NCBI GenBank assembly: GCA_017545365.1
Contig: JAFWOP010000098.1
Coordinates: 1 to 64,000 of the forward strand
DNA: 64,000 bases
From: Bacteroidales bacterium
GTDB lineage: Bacteria; Bacteroidota; Bacteroidia; Bacteroidales; P3
Reading direction: 5' to 3'
In this document: positions 8,294 to 17,250 of the stretch, in pieces
Position numbering within the stretch: the first letter of the stretch is position 1
How the letters are laid out: every line of letters starts with the position of its first letter
Program-made: the position numbers and the translations under genes
Notes under the pieces: generated by a model
What the model saw: only the letters and a program-made list of their open reading frames with translations
Told to the model about the DNA's origin: nothing
The model's database searches: none

Positions 8294-9202
8294 ATGGCAC
8301 GAAATAACGACACGGCAAAACTTTCACTCCGTTTTGAGAACAACACTTCGGGGGGAATGAGTTTCGTGCTGACACACGGGGAGAAGGAGTATAAAGAAAA
8401 GTATGAAAAAGAGCGTTTTTACAAATTAGTCAACAGGCTGGTGCTTAGGACGAAGGAGCGCGCTGCCCTGCTGTATGCCGCCGCGGATTACAGTCCCGAT
8501 GAGCAGGAACGGAAATGGCTGATAGGCAAGGCTTCGGTGCTGCTCCATGACGGCAATAAGATAGCGTCTGATTGTGCCGAAGGCAACATCTCATTAGCGC
8601 AGATTAGCACCGCTAACATCAGCGGTGCGGGGTTTGCGCCGATGGCCACATTTGTGGGGTCGCGAGGGTCGCCGCCCTTGATGGCGAATGCCTTTGTGCC
8701 GATTAAATCCTTTGAAATCAATGAACAACGTAAGGAGGAGCTGGTGAAGGCTTTGGAAGGGCGTTTTGTGGATTATTATCAGGGAGAGCTGGCACTCACA
8801 GCATTAGGCCTTCTGGACGGACAGCTGCTGAGCTATGTGACTTGGATAGATAAGATGTACACGCTGACGACTATCGTACAGTTCCTCTTAGGCTTGAAAC
8901 CCCTGCCTTTGCTGAAAGATACGATAATGTGCGGCTTCCTCCTTCCGGCGGGGATGTACGGGAATAAAAACAAGCTGGTCAACCTCCGAGGAGGCGGCGG
9001 CAATCACTGGAAGGTTGTCGCCGCCACGTTCCGCAACCCAGAAGGAGGAGAGTATAAGCAAGAATCGCTCCGCGCTACCGCCGCCCGTTCCCCTGAGGCG
9101 CATCAGGTAGAAGTCTCCGAAGTCCTTTACATTTTCCGACACTTTATTTTCGACCCCGACAGCAACCGTCCTTTAAACAACGGCTTGTATTATGGTTTTT
9201 AG
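8294..9202 (+). CDS. Hypothetical protein
   Basis: A 302-residue protein with no family recognised. Visible features are a charged N-terminus with a KEYKEKYEKERF segment (likely helix), a central LLDGQLLSYVTWIDKMYTL region, a conserved-looking GFLLPAGMYGNK stretch and a Gly-rich RGGGGNHW segment. There is no signal peptide. It is transcribed alone from the strong promoter at 8242, and an octamer-repeat element follows at 9206. The neighbouring DUF4248 cassette suggests accessory DNA. Confidence 0.6.
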   Translation: MARNNDTAKLSLRFENNTSGGMSFVLTHGEKEYKEKYEKERFYKLVNRLVLRTKERAALLYAAADYSPDEQERKWLIGKASVLLHDGNKIASDCAEGNISLAQISTANISGAGFAPMATFVGSRGSPPLMANAFVPIKSFEINEQRKEELVKALEGRFVDYYQGELALTALGLLDGQLLSYVTWIDKMYTLTTIVQFLLGLKPLPLLKDTIMCGFLLPAGMYGNKNKLVNLRGGGGNHWKVVAATFRNPEGGEYKQESLRATAARSPEAHQVEVSEVLYIFRHFIFDPDSNRPLNNGLYYGF

Positions 9203-9205
9203 TGT

Positions 9206-9313
9206 CGCTTGATTGTCTGATTGCTTGATTGTTTGAGTAATTTGACCGTGGCAGCCACTCATGCATTTACACACTCCAGCATTCAAGCAATAATTCAAGC
9301 ATTCAGGCATTCT
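9206..9313. repeat. Octamer-built inverted repeat element, copy 1
   Basis: The left half consists of octamers such as GCTTGATT, GTCTGATT and GTTTGAGT. The right half consists of CATTCAAG-type octamers. A second copy at 30388-30475 shares about 70 bp, including GAGTAATTTGACCG. It starts 3 bp after the stop of the gene ending at 9202 and may act as its transcript end. The rest of 9203-9505 holds the promoter at 9335 and the leader motif at 9466. Confidence 0.7.
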
Positions 9314-9334
9314 TAGTAAAATATTCATCTTTTA

Positions 9335-9366
9335 TTTGTTTTGTTAAATATATCTTCGTATATTTG
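9335..9366 (+). promoter_or_regulatory. Promoter of the PEGA/FnIII operon
   Basis: TTTG at 9335-9338, 20 bp, then TATATTTG at 9359-9366. It is the only good promoter seen before the seven genes 9506-22655; the leader would be about 130 nt. Confidence 0.6.
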
Positions 9367-9465
9367 CATCATGTATCTTGTGTGGGTACATGGCAATAAT
9401 GAGTTGTGAATTAATCGGATGTATTACTTCACCTGATTGTTGTATTTGATAATTTATTAAATAAA

Positions 9466-9489
9466 GCCGATGGGTCGATGGTGAATAAC
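9466..9489 (+). promoter_or_regulatory. CCGATGG leader motif, copy 1
   Basis: GCCGATGGGTCGATGG followed by TGAATAAC, 17 bp before the start codon at 9506. The related motifs at 34662 and 35109 also lie just before start codons of signal-peptide genes. Confidence 0.4.
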
Positions 9490-9505
9490 AGACCGCTGAA
9501 AGGAA

Positions 9506-10975
9506 ATGGAAAGACTGCGTACAAACCGGGGATTGCTGAAGTTTATACTTCTTTCGTTGATCACCTTTGGCATTTATGGGATAGTGTGTTTTTCGCATAT
9601 CTCCAAGGAGATAAACACTTTGGCCACAGAACACGACCATCGGAGGACGATGCACTACTGCCTGGTGTTCTTTCTGCTTTCGTGGCTGACGTTAGGCATC
9701 ATGATGCTGATTTGGTGGCATAATATCTGCGACCGCATCGGCGACGAATTGAAGTATCGCAGAATCAAGTACTCTTTCGGAGCCGGTAGCTACTGGGGCT
9801 GGGGCTTCTTTGGTGTGCTGATTATCATTGGACCGTTTATCTTTTATCATAAGTTCTTCAAGGCGATGAACCTGCTGAATGCCGACTATAACAAGCAGAT
9901 GTTTGGCGAGAGGGAGGCAGTGCCGATGCGTGAGGAGCCGGTACGTCCGGCGCGGGTGCAGGAGGCGAAGGCCGCCACTCCGCGTACGGAGCGGCTGTAT
10001 GAGGAGCCAGTGGTAGAGGAGAAGTCAATGCCGCTGCCGCCGGTGGCAAAGGAGCCGGAGAAAGAAACGGTGCCCGAGCCGGTTGCACTGGCCGAACCCG
10101 CGAAAGAAGAGGCTCCCCATCCTGTGGCAGAAGAGCCTGTGAGGGTTGCGCAGGAAGAGCCCTTGAAAGAAGAACCGATAGAGCATGTGGTGGCCCAGCC
10201 GCCTGTGGAGAGCCCAGCTCACCCTGTTGAAAAGCCTTTTGTGAAAAGTGATTTAGCAAATAATAAAAACAGTCAGATTATGGATAATAAGGATTCTAAA
10301 AACATTCAGACCGAGCGTCAGGGTTCGGGTTCCAATGGTAATAATCAAGTAGTCAAGGTGGCCGTTATTGTGGCCGCAGTGGCCGCAGTGGTGGCTGCCG
10401 TGTTTGGCGCAATCTCGATGTTCAAAAGTTGCGAGCGTGAGGAGGTGAAGATGGTGTTGGCGAAAGAGAACTGCGAACTGATAGAGCACCAGGCCGACAC
10501 GTTGTTGGTGACTTTCACCCCCGAAGGGGAGGAGCTGCCGGTGACTTATGCGTCGGACGACGAGTCGGTGGCCGTGGTGACCAGCTCGGGCGTTGTGAAC
10601 GCCTTGAAAGAGGGAACGGCGAATGTGACCGTCACTGCGCAGCCCAAGCGCGGCGAGCCGTTGGTGGCTGTATGCCAGTATGTGGTGAAGAAAGAGCCAG
10701 AGGTGAAGAAGACTGATAATGTGGTCAACGGCAATCTGAATTTGGGCTTTGCCACATATAAGGGCGATGTGAAGAACGGCAAGCCTCACGGCAACGGCAC
10801 AATGACCTTTAAGAAGCGCCAGATGATTCCTGGCACTTATGACGTGCAAGCCTATCCAGGCGAGCAGGTTATAGGCGTATGGCGCGACGGCAATATCAAC
10901 TTGGGCACGTTGTATCAGACCAACGGCAATCGGGTTGTGATTAAGTATGGCCAACACATTCACAATGCTGAATGA
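9506..10975 (+). CDS. DUF4234 membrane protein with Big2 and MORN-like domains
   Basis: A 489-residue multi-domain protein. Residues 10-120 hold about three membrane helices in a DUF4234-like arrangement (LKFILLSLITFGIYGIV, FFLLSWLTLGIMMLIWWHNI). A Pro/Glu-rich linker of about 120 residues follows, then a further helix (VVKVAVIVAAVAAVVAAVF, about 280-305). The C-terminal half has a Big2 immunoglobulin-like fold (VTYASDDESVAVVTSSGVV, about 315-395) and a MORN-like end (YKGDVKNGKPHGNGTMTF). The start has a nearby GAAAGG. It is first in an operon; the next gene overlaps its stop by 4 bp. Probably an inner-membrane anchor exposing the Big2/MORN part to the periplasm (inferred). Confidence 0.75.
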   Translation: MERLRTNRGLLKFILLSLITFGIYGIVCFSHISKEINTLATEHDHRRTMHYCLVFFLLSWLTLGIMMLIWWHNICDRIGDELKYRRIKYSFGAGSYWGWGFFGVLIIIGPFIFYHKFFKAMNLLNADYNKQMFGEREAVPMREEPVRPARVQEAKAATPRTERLYEEPVVEEKSMPLPPVAKEPEKETVPEPVALAEPAKEEAPHPVAEEPVRVAQEEPLKEEPIEHVVAQPPVESPAHPVEKPFVKSDLANNKNSQIMDNKDSKNIQTERQGSGSNGNNQVVKVAVIVAAVAAVVAAVFGAISMFKSCEREEVKMVLAKENCELIEHQADTLLVTFTPEGEELPVTYASDDESVAVVTSSGVVNALKEGTANVTVTAQPKRGEPLVAVCQYVVKKEPEVKKTDNVVNGNLNLGFATYKGDVKNGKPHGNGTMTFKKRQMIPGTYDVQAYPGEQVIGVWRDGNINLGTLYQTNGNRVVIKYGQHIHNAE

Positions 10976-12219
10976 ATATTCGGGAGCAAGCAATTACTAT
11001 GAGAAGTTGTTGGAAATGTATCCGTGTGCTGGGAGTGGCATTGGTGGTGTGGTGCTTGAGCGCTGCGACCGAGGCCCGTGGCGGGAACACCTTCGCCACC
11101 GAGCGGCTGCAGAAGATGGCGAAGTTACTGCCCGAAGTGCCCTTTGATTCGCTGTCGGTAGGGTATCATACAGACTACTCGTTTCAGGGCCACCCGCTCA
11201 CAATCAGGGTCAATCAATGGAACGAGGTGGACCATATAGGCTACAAGATTTTCGATACAACCACCTATCGGAGCCACTCAGCACTGGTGTATGATTTTTT
11301 GGAGCGATACCTGCTGGACTTGTCGATAGACAATGAGATTGACAAGCATATCCGCATGGGTATCGACAAGTTTGTGATAGAGGAAGGGACACTGGAGACG
11401 GTGTTCCAACTGGAGGAGGGTGACGAGCACGAGGTGTCGTACAATGAATTCAAGCGTTACCGTGTGGCATGGAAGCGGGATGGCAAGTGTATCCTGTCGT
11501 TCATGTTCGACATGGACTACCAGCTGATGAGCGGCTGCAACGCTATAGAGTTGGAGAAGAACTATATCCGTTCTATCTCGCGTCTTCAGGGGCAGAAGAG
11601 AAGAAAAGAGCATACGCTGCCTAGGGAGATTGAGGCACACAAGGGCAAGTACTACATCCAGGAGGGAGAGTCGTTCCTAATACCGGCGATACGCAACAAC
11701 CGTTATTTTGTGTTTGACTCGTTCTTGGTGACGGACACCATGGTGGTGAAGGACGGGATAAGGGGTAACGACACTATGTACTACCGCGACACGGTGTGCT
11801 TTTGGGATAATGTGTGCGCCTCGTCGAAGGCAGTGTGGAGCGCGTTCAACCTGATGCTGTCGTCCACCTCGATGGGCCGTTTCTTCTTGGATGCCACCTT
11901 GGACATGTACGGCTATCAGAGCCAGCAGCTGACCAAGATACCGATGGCGGACTGGGTGGCATATACCAAGTCGGAAGGTTGTGAGATATTCTTGGGCTTG
12001 AAGTCGAAGACGCACAAGTACATCCGAGGCACGCTCTTCTGCCCCAATGTGTCGGCAGGCTATTGCCACATGATGAGTGTGGAGATACCCATCTCGTCGT
12101 TCAACAACAAGGGCGGCGTGGTTACCGGGCGGCTGTATACGTACATCCCCCTCCACAACATCACCGACGACTATTTTGAACTGAAATATTTGACTACCGA
12201 TAACTTTAGTACGGAATGA
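10972..12219 (+). CDS. Secreted protein of unknown function, PEGA operon
   Basis: A 415-residue protein. A hydrophobic stretch (VLGVALVVWCLSA) near the N-terminus is a signal peptide or anchor. The ATG at 10972 overlaps the previous stop (ATGA); Met10 at 10999 is an alternative start giving a more usual signal length. The rest is soluble, mixed alpha/beta and without a recognised domain. The following gene again overlaps by 4 bp, so translation is likely coupled through three genes. It probably acts in the periplasm or outer membrane with its operon partners. Confidence 0.65.
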   Translation: MNIREQAITMRSCWKCIRVLGVALVVWCLSAATEARGGNTFATERLQKMAKLLPEVPFDSLSVGYHTDYSFQGHPLTIRVNQWNEVDHIGYKIFDTTTYRSHSALVYDFLERYLLDLSIDNEIDKHIRMGIDKFVIEEGTLETVFQLEEGDEHEVSYNEFKRYRVAWKRDGKCILSFMFDMDYQLMSGCNAIELEKNYIRSISRLQGQKRRKEHTLPREIEAHKGKYYIQEGESFLIPAIRNNRYFVFDSFLVTDTMVVKDGIRGNDTMYYRDTVCFWDNVCASSKAVWSAFNLMLSSTSMGRFFLDATLDMYGYQSQQLTKIPMADWVAYTKSEGCEIFLGLKSKTHKYIRGTLFCPNVSAGYCHMMSVEIPISSFNNKGGVVTGRLYTYIPLHNITDDYFELKYLTTDNFSTE

Positions 12220-13337
12220 AGAAACATATCATCATACTATTTATAATGACCCTCTTTGCCGGGATGACCCTTTCGGCGCAAGAAGATGAAACCAGCGCGA
12301 AGAAGGCTAAGATAACGGAAATTAAGAGGAGTGAGAGGTATTATTATGAGCAAAAGAGGAATGCAGATAAGGAAGTCGCAGGGACAGAAGCCCGGCACGA
12401 GCTGAAGAAGCAGTTGAAAAACATAATAGCCACACTGAAACCATCGGAGGATGACTGGGAAACGTTGTCTGAGATAATAGACGAGAATGTACATCAGATT
12501 GATTATGTGGCATCGGGTTTGTACAGTGTGTTTGTGTATGTGAGCAAGAGCGTGTTAACCCAAATACCAGGTGCACACATTACGATAACAACCACACGAG
12601 ATGTTTACGAGTCACACACTACAGAGGTGATTGAAAGGACACCTGCTCCAAGGTCGAACAATGCCCCCCGGCAACAAACAGAAACCATTGTTCAGGGTCC
12701 TGTTCCAGAGCAGGAGGTACCTGTGGTAGAGAGTGTGCCGCCGCAGGAAGAGCTCAAGCCTGTAGAAGTCGTGCCGCCGCAGGAAGAGCCCAAGCCTGTA
12801 GTGGTGGAGCAACCCAAAGTAGAGCCCAAGCCAGTAGAGGTTGAGCAACCCAAGGTAGAGTCCAAGTCCGTAGAGGTTGAGCAGCCTAAGGTAGAGCCCA
12901 ACCCGGTGGAAGTTGAGCAGCCCAAGACGGAGCATACCCAGATTCAGACTGACAACACGCAGCTGGTTGAGGTGATGCCCGATGTGCCAGAGTCTGCAGT
13001 GAAGCTTAGCTCTTCGTCTGAGGTCAAGTATGCTGAAGGCGACACAACCGGTATCACTGAGTTTATGCGTGCAGTGATAAACTGCAGGTCGGTTACCCAA
13101 GTGAGTGACCTGGTGACCAACTATCAGAAAGATGGTGCTGGTTTGGATTATAAGCAACATGCCACCTCGAAGGATACCGACTACTATTTAGTCATTTACA
13201 AAAGAGGTGGGAAGTTGGAAGCTATACTATCACCCTCAGCGAAAGGTGAGGTTGTCAACATATTAACAGGAGAGCCAGACGGACTCCAAAACCATCCCGG
13301 TACATCGCTTACCGGATTTAAAATCAATGTGGAATAA
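12216..13337 (+). CDS. Secreted protein with Pro/Glu/Val-rich repeat linker
   Basis: A 373-residue protein with a clear signal peptide (MKKHIIILFIMTLFAGMTLSA). Residues 25-140 are helical and charged. Residues about 165-245 form a low-complexity linker repeating VEVEQPKVEPKP-like units (about 12 residues each), as in periplasm-spanning linkers. A globular C-terminal domain of about 100 residues ends in SLTGFKINVE. No family was recognised. It overlaps the upstream gene by 4 bp and precedes the NTF2-like gene by 18 bp. The linker suggests it spans space between membrane and wall or outer membrane (inference). Confidence 0.65.
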   Translation: MKKHIIILFIMTLFAGMTLSAQEDETSAKKAKITEIKRSERYYYEQKRNADKEVAGTEARHELKKQLKNIIATLKPSEDDWETLSEIIDENVHQIDYVASGLYSVFVYVSKSVLTQIPGAHITITTTRDVYESHTTEVIERTPAPRSNNAPRQQTETIVQGPVPEQEVPVVESVPPQEELKPVEVVPPQEEPKPVVVEQPKVEPKPVEVEQPKVESKSVEVEQPKVEPNPVEVEQPKTEHTQIQTDNTQLVEVMPDVPESAVKLSSSSEVKYAEGDTTGITEFMRAVINCRSVTQVSDLVTNYQKDGAGLDYKQHATSKDTDYYLVIYKRGGKLEAILSPSAKGEVVNILTGEPDGLQNHPGTSLTGFKINVE

Positions 13338-13355
13338 TAATAAAAAGTATATACT

Positions 13356-14369
13356 ATGAAAAAAATTGTTACCCTCTTGAACTGTATTGTTCTTTCAAGC
13401 ATTATGTCTACCGCATTCTCTCAGGTGGTTGATGTAAAACTAAAGCCAGACGACACATACCGTAACGAAGCGCTCGTGCGGACTATGGAAAGAAACCTTT
13501 CAATGGTTCTGACCGAGATAAACAAAGCCCAACGAGAAGACCGTGTTTTGAATATTGTGGGTCTTCCGATGAGCGATTTCGCCTCCAAGACATTGTCGGC
13601 GCTGTGGTCGAATATCCACTTCTATTGTGATGATGACTATGTGGTGGAGCGTTTGTGGAATTTCAGCAATGGTACCTTTATGGCTCGTCAGATACCGCTG
13701 ATTATCACCCCGCAGGGTGAGGAATTCGGTACGGGTACTTTCCAAGAGGCCGTGGTGGAATTTGACAGCAAGGGAATTATCAGCGACTTCCGTTTCGCGT
13801 TGGATGCCGCCGTTGGGGAGAGTATGGAGCGTGGTGGCGATGTGGCAGATATGGAACATCGTCTCATGATCCTATCTTACTGCGACCGCTTCAGGACCGC
13901 ATACAACACCAAGGATATGAATTTCTTGAGGCAAGTGTTCAGCGACGATGCCCTGATTATCACGGGAACAGTCGTTACTACCAAGAAGAGCAACATGGAC
14001 ATGGCACCGCAGTCGTCGATACGTTATAAGAAGCAGAACAAAGATCAGTATCTGGCCAACCTGCAAAGAGCATTTGATAAAAACAAGTGGATTGATGTCC
14101 GTTTCTCGGAAATTGGAAGCCATGGTGAAGGCGAGCCGGGCATGTCTGTGACTCGCTCTACTGAGAATCCCAACATCTATGGTGTGAGACTGCGTCAGGA
14201 ATGGCATTCCAGCACTTATAGCGACGTGGGATATATATTCCTGCTTTGGGACTTTTCGGATGAAGAGCATCCTACGATACATGTCCGCACATGGCAGCCA
14301 AAATATTTGGGGACGAACCAAGAGATATCCGAGGATGAGATATTCTCGATGAGCGACTTTAACTATTAA
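13356..14369 (+). CDS. Secreted NTF2-like protein
   Basis: A 337-residue protein with a signal peptide (MKKIVTLLNCIVLSSIMSTAFS). The second half begins YCDRFRTAYNTKDMNFLRQVFSD and continues ALIITGTVV, a pattern typical of NTF2/SnoaL-like small-domain folds in Bacteroidales envelope proteins. Such domains bind ligands or proteins; no catalytic residues can be assigned. The first half (about 30-170) is of unknown type. It stands 30 bp before the first PEGA gene. Role within the operon unknown. Confidence 0.7.
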   Translation: MKKIVTLLNCIVLSSIMSTAFSQVVDVKLKPDDTYRNEALVRTMERNLSMVLTEINKAQREDRVLNIVGLPMSDFASKTLSALWSNIHFYCDDDYVVERLWNFSNGTFMARQIPLIITPQGEEFGTGTFQEAVVEFDSKGIISDFRFALDAAVGESMERGGDVADMEHRLMILSYCDRFRTAYNTKDMNFLRQVFSDDALIITGTVVTTKKSNMDMAPQSSIRYKKQNKDQYLANLQRAFDKNKWIDVRFSEIGSHGEGEPGMSVTRSTENPNIYGVRLRQEWHSSTYSDVGYIFLLWDFSDEEHPTIHVRTWQPKYLGTNQEISEDEIFSMSDFNY

Positions 14370-14399
14370 TAAATCACTTTGCCAAATACTTTTTTCGCT

Positions 14400-17240
14400 A
14401 TGTGCAAGAACAAGAGATATTACATACCTCTGCTACTCTTTATGTTGATACCTTTATTATCAATAGGTCAGATAGATATTGGAAAGCCAAAGGAAGTAGC
14501 AGACCCGACCATATCTAAGGATGAGGCAGTATATGAATTCGTCTCCAATCGTCCTGACCTGATGATAGAGTCATCAAGTAGCAGTATTGACAGTGTGTAT
14601 CCCGAGATATACCCCGAGGGAGACCTAACCCGATACAAGGTAAGACTGAAACTGACCAATGGAGTGGACAGGCTAACGACTCGAAACTTCAGACTTACAG
14701 TGAAAGAGTCGACAGTGACGGGTGAGCACCCGAACAAACGACTTAAAGGGGGTACACGTTACGAGGTGGAAGCCATGGTGCCAGATGTGGTGATAGACCA
14801 AAAAGACCGTTCTCGTACCACTGATTTCTACCCAATGGAAAAGAAGGCACAAGTGGTGCTTCGCTCCAAATATCAGTTAGACATCAGTTGGGTGGGCTCC
14901 ACCAAACGCTTTAACCCTGAAAGGACCCCCGATGGCTTTAACCAATATAAGGTAGCCGTTGCAGTTGACAGTTTGAATGCTGATGGTTTGGTTGAGCCAC
15001 AGTTGTTGGTTACAGTCAAAGGACAAAAGAGCAACAATATATATATTGACCTCTCAGAATTGAAGTCTAGGGATAAGAAAACCTATGAAATATATAAAGT
15101 TGATTTGCCCGCTATTAATGAGCAGCGAGGGAACGTGGTCTTTGTTATCAAACCTGCCGATGTAGAAACATGGATTACGTTTGCTGGTAAAAAAGGCATC
15201 CCGGCGAAAGACAATTATCAAGGAGGTTTCATAAGATATGGGGCCTACCCATACGAAGTTAAAGCCTCAAATGACTATCATGTCGAGCAGGGCATTGTTG
15301 TTGTGAAGAGCAGCCGTGTGGATGTTCCGATTAACCTTAGGACCCGGTATGGCACTTTGATTGTACAAGGAGCCAAGGCTGTTGGGGCTACAATCTATCT
15401 GGATGGTGAAAAAATGGGGACAGCCCCCAAGACAATAGAGAAAGTGATTAGTGGCAAACATACATTGAGGGTTACCAAGGAGCGTTGTGAGCCATACGAG
15501 GAAGAAATCTATATCGAAGATGGTCAGACTATAAGAAGGTCTCCCGAACTGAACATCCGTTATGAGCATTTGGTCTTTACCGTAGGAGAAGATGCCGAGA
15601 TATGGATTAACGGCAAGTTGAGTGGTATGGGTAAGGCAGAAGGTGACTACGAGGGAGAGGTGATTGTGGAGTGCAAGAAAGAACACTACACCAGCACACG
15701 CCAAAAATTCCAAGCAAATCCGGGCGCAGAACGTACGATACCGCTGGAGCAGCCCAAGCCCAAAGTCGGCAATGTGAATATATCGTCTAATCCAGGAGAT
15801 GCTCAGGTATTTGTCGACAGGATATTGCAGAAAGAACGTACGCCGATACTGGTCAGCGGACTTCTCGAAGGCAAACATGAGTTGCTTATTCGGAAAAAAG
15901 GACAAGCAGACGAATACCGGGATGTTGAAATCAAAGAAGGCGAGACCGTGCAAATTTCAGTGAGTTTCCAAAAATCCCACTCCATAAAGGTGCGTCCCAA
16001 CGTGCAAGACTATGCCGTGAGTGTCAATGGAAGAGAGCTGGGTAAAGTAAAATCATTAGAGCTTGCGCCGGGTGACCATCATGTGAAAGTAGTGGCACAC
16101 GGATATGAGGATTTTACCAAGACAGTCAGTGTGCCGGGGCTTTCTGAGTTACGCGTCACCATGCAGAAGAAGAAATACAATGTAACGGTCAAATGCGATG
16201 ATAATAGTGCTAAGGTGCAGCACGACGGGTTGGAATATAGATTCAGTGTGAACATACCCCTCAAGCTTGACTTCGGACAGCACAGCCTGACCGTCATGAA
16301 CGGCGAAATCTCAACCGAATTGAAAGTGTATATCGACAAGGATACCATAGTTGAGGTGAACTTTGCCAACCTGCAAAATGGTACAGAATCCCAGTTGACC
16401 GCGACTCAAGAGAATGCTGGAAAGGCTAAGACTAAGGAGAAGACGCCAGAGAAGAATAGCCCTGAGTCCAAAGTAGAATCAACTTCTGAGCCGAAGGTGG
16501 TGATACGAGAGGAACGCAGCACTATGCCAGAGCAGCGAGTAGAAGAAAATGCAGATGTGGCTGAAAGTTATGAAAATGATGAAAGTAATGATGCAGAAGA
16601 TGAAGAGTCGCAGCTTGAAGAAATCGAGGAGTCGGTGGTTGAAGAACCTTTTGACAAGCGATTCAAATATAAGGATTTCTCTAGATGGACGCTTGATTTA
16701 AATGCGGCAACGACTCTGAACGATCAAGTATTATATGGAGGTACACTTGCTATTACAGGAAAAGGAGGATGGGGCTTTTATATCACAGGGTATTATGGTG
16801 AGAATAAATATGGTGAGACAGTTGCTGCAAGATATAGTGATGTGTTAAGACCTGATTATATCATACCATTAGGAGCTGTTCGTCGCATAGGTTCTTATAA
16901 GAAAGTGCGCGATATCCAAGTGTACTTAGGAGTCGGCCCTAGTTTCCACGACAAATACACTTATTATGATTTTATTGATGAAAATGGCGATTATGCAAGG
17001 TATGCGAGGACAACTGGTCGCGCTGTAGAGTATTGTGTGGATTTTGGTATGAGGTTTGGTCTAGATTATAGAACCAAGTTCGGTTGGATAAACTTCACTT
17101 TAGGTGGTCTGTATGTTAAAGAACCAGGGTCCCTTGGTGATGAGCGATTCTTCTTCACTGGAGGCATCAGCCTAGGTAATGCCCTTGTGGCAGGAACATT
17201 GGCTGGATTCCTAATTGGATTACCTGAGATGCTAAGGTGA
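14400..17240 (+). CDS. PEGA-domain protein with C-terminal outer-membrane barrel
   Basis: A 946-residue protein starting MCKNKRYYIPLLLFM with a signal peptide; a TTG start 21 bp earlier is possible but would spoil it. Residues about 40-240 form a domain shared with the next gene (FVSNRPDL, GGTRYEVEAMV). PEGA domains follow at about 315-385 (GATIYLDGEKMGTAP) and 455-525 (NPGDAQVFVDR), with a related EIWINGKLSG segment between. Residues 660-760 are an acidic linker. From about 760 the sequence alternates like a small beta-barrel (DLNAATTLNDQVLYGGTL) and contains a GVGPSF segment. Known of PEGA: a surface-associated beta domain often in wall- or membrane-linked proteins. Probably an outer-membrane component. 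Confidence 0.8.
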   Translation: MCKNKRYYIPLLLFMLIPLLSIGQIDIGKPKEVADPTISKDEAVYEFVSNRPDLMIESSSSSIDSVYPEIYPEGDLTRYKVRLKLTNGVDRLTTRNFRLTVKESTVTGEHPNKRLKGGTRYEVEAMVPDVVIDQKDRSRTTDFYPMEKKAQVVLRSKYQLDISWVGSTKRFNPERTPDGFNQYKVAVAVDSLNADGLVEPQLLVTVKGQKSNNIYIDLSELKSRDKKTYEIYKVDLPAINEQRGNVVFVIKPADVETWITFAGKKGIPAKDNYQGGFIRYGAYPYEVKASNDYHVEQGIVVVKSSRVDVPINLRTRYGTLIVQGAKAVGATIYLDGEKMGTAPKTIEKVISGKHTLRVTKERCEPYEEEIYIEDGQTIRRSPELNIRYEHLVFTVGEDAEIWINGKLSGMGKAEGDYEGEVIVECKKEHYTSTRQKFQANPGAERTIPLEQPKPKVGNVNISSNPGDAQVFVDRILQKERTPILVSGLLEGKHELLIRKKGQADEYRDVEIKEGETVQISVSFQKSHSIKVRPNVQDYAVSVNGRELGKVKSLELAPGDHHVKVVAHGYEDFTKTVSVPGLSELRVTMQKKKYNVTVKCDDNSAKVQHDGLEYRFSVNIPLKLDFGQHSLTVMNGEISTELKVYIDKDTIVEVNFANLQNGTESQLTATQENAGKAKTKEKTPEKNSPESKVESTSEPKVVIREERSTMPEQRVEENADVAESYENDESNDAEDEESQLEEIEESVVEEPFDKRFKYKDFSRWTLDLNAATTLNDQVLYGGTLAITGKGGWGFYITGYYGENKYGETVAARYSDVLRPDYIIPLGAVRRIGSYKKVRDIQVYLGVGPSFHDKYTYYDFIDENGDYARYARTTGRAVEYCVDFGMRFGLDYRTKFGWINFTLGGLYVKEPGSLGDERFFFTGGISLGNALVAGTLAGFLIGLPEMLR

Positions 17241-17250
17241 TTTTTCTTCA

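Noticed and set aside
14379..14381. TTG start for the PEGA-barrel gene
   Set aside because: The ATG at 14400 gives a clean signal peptide with normal length.
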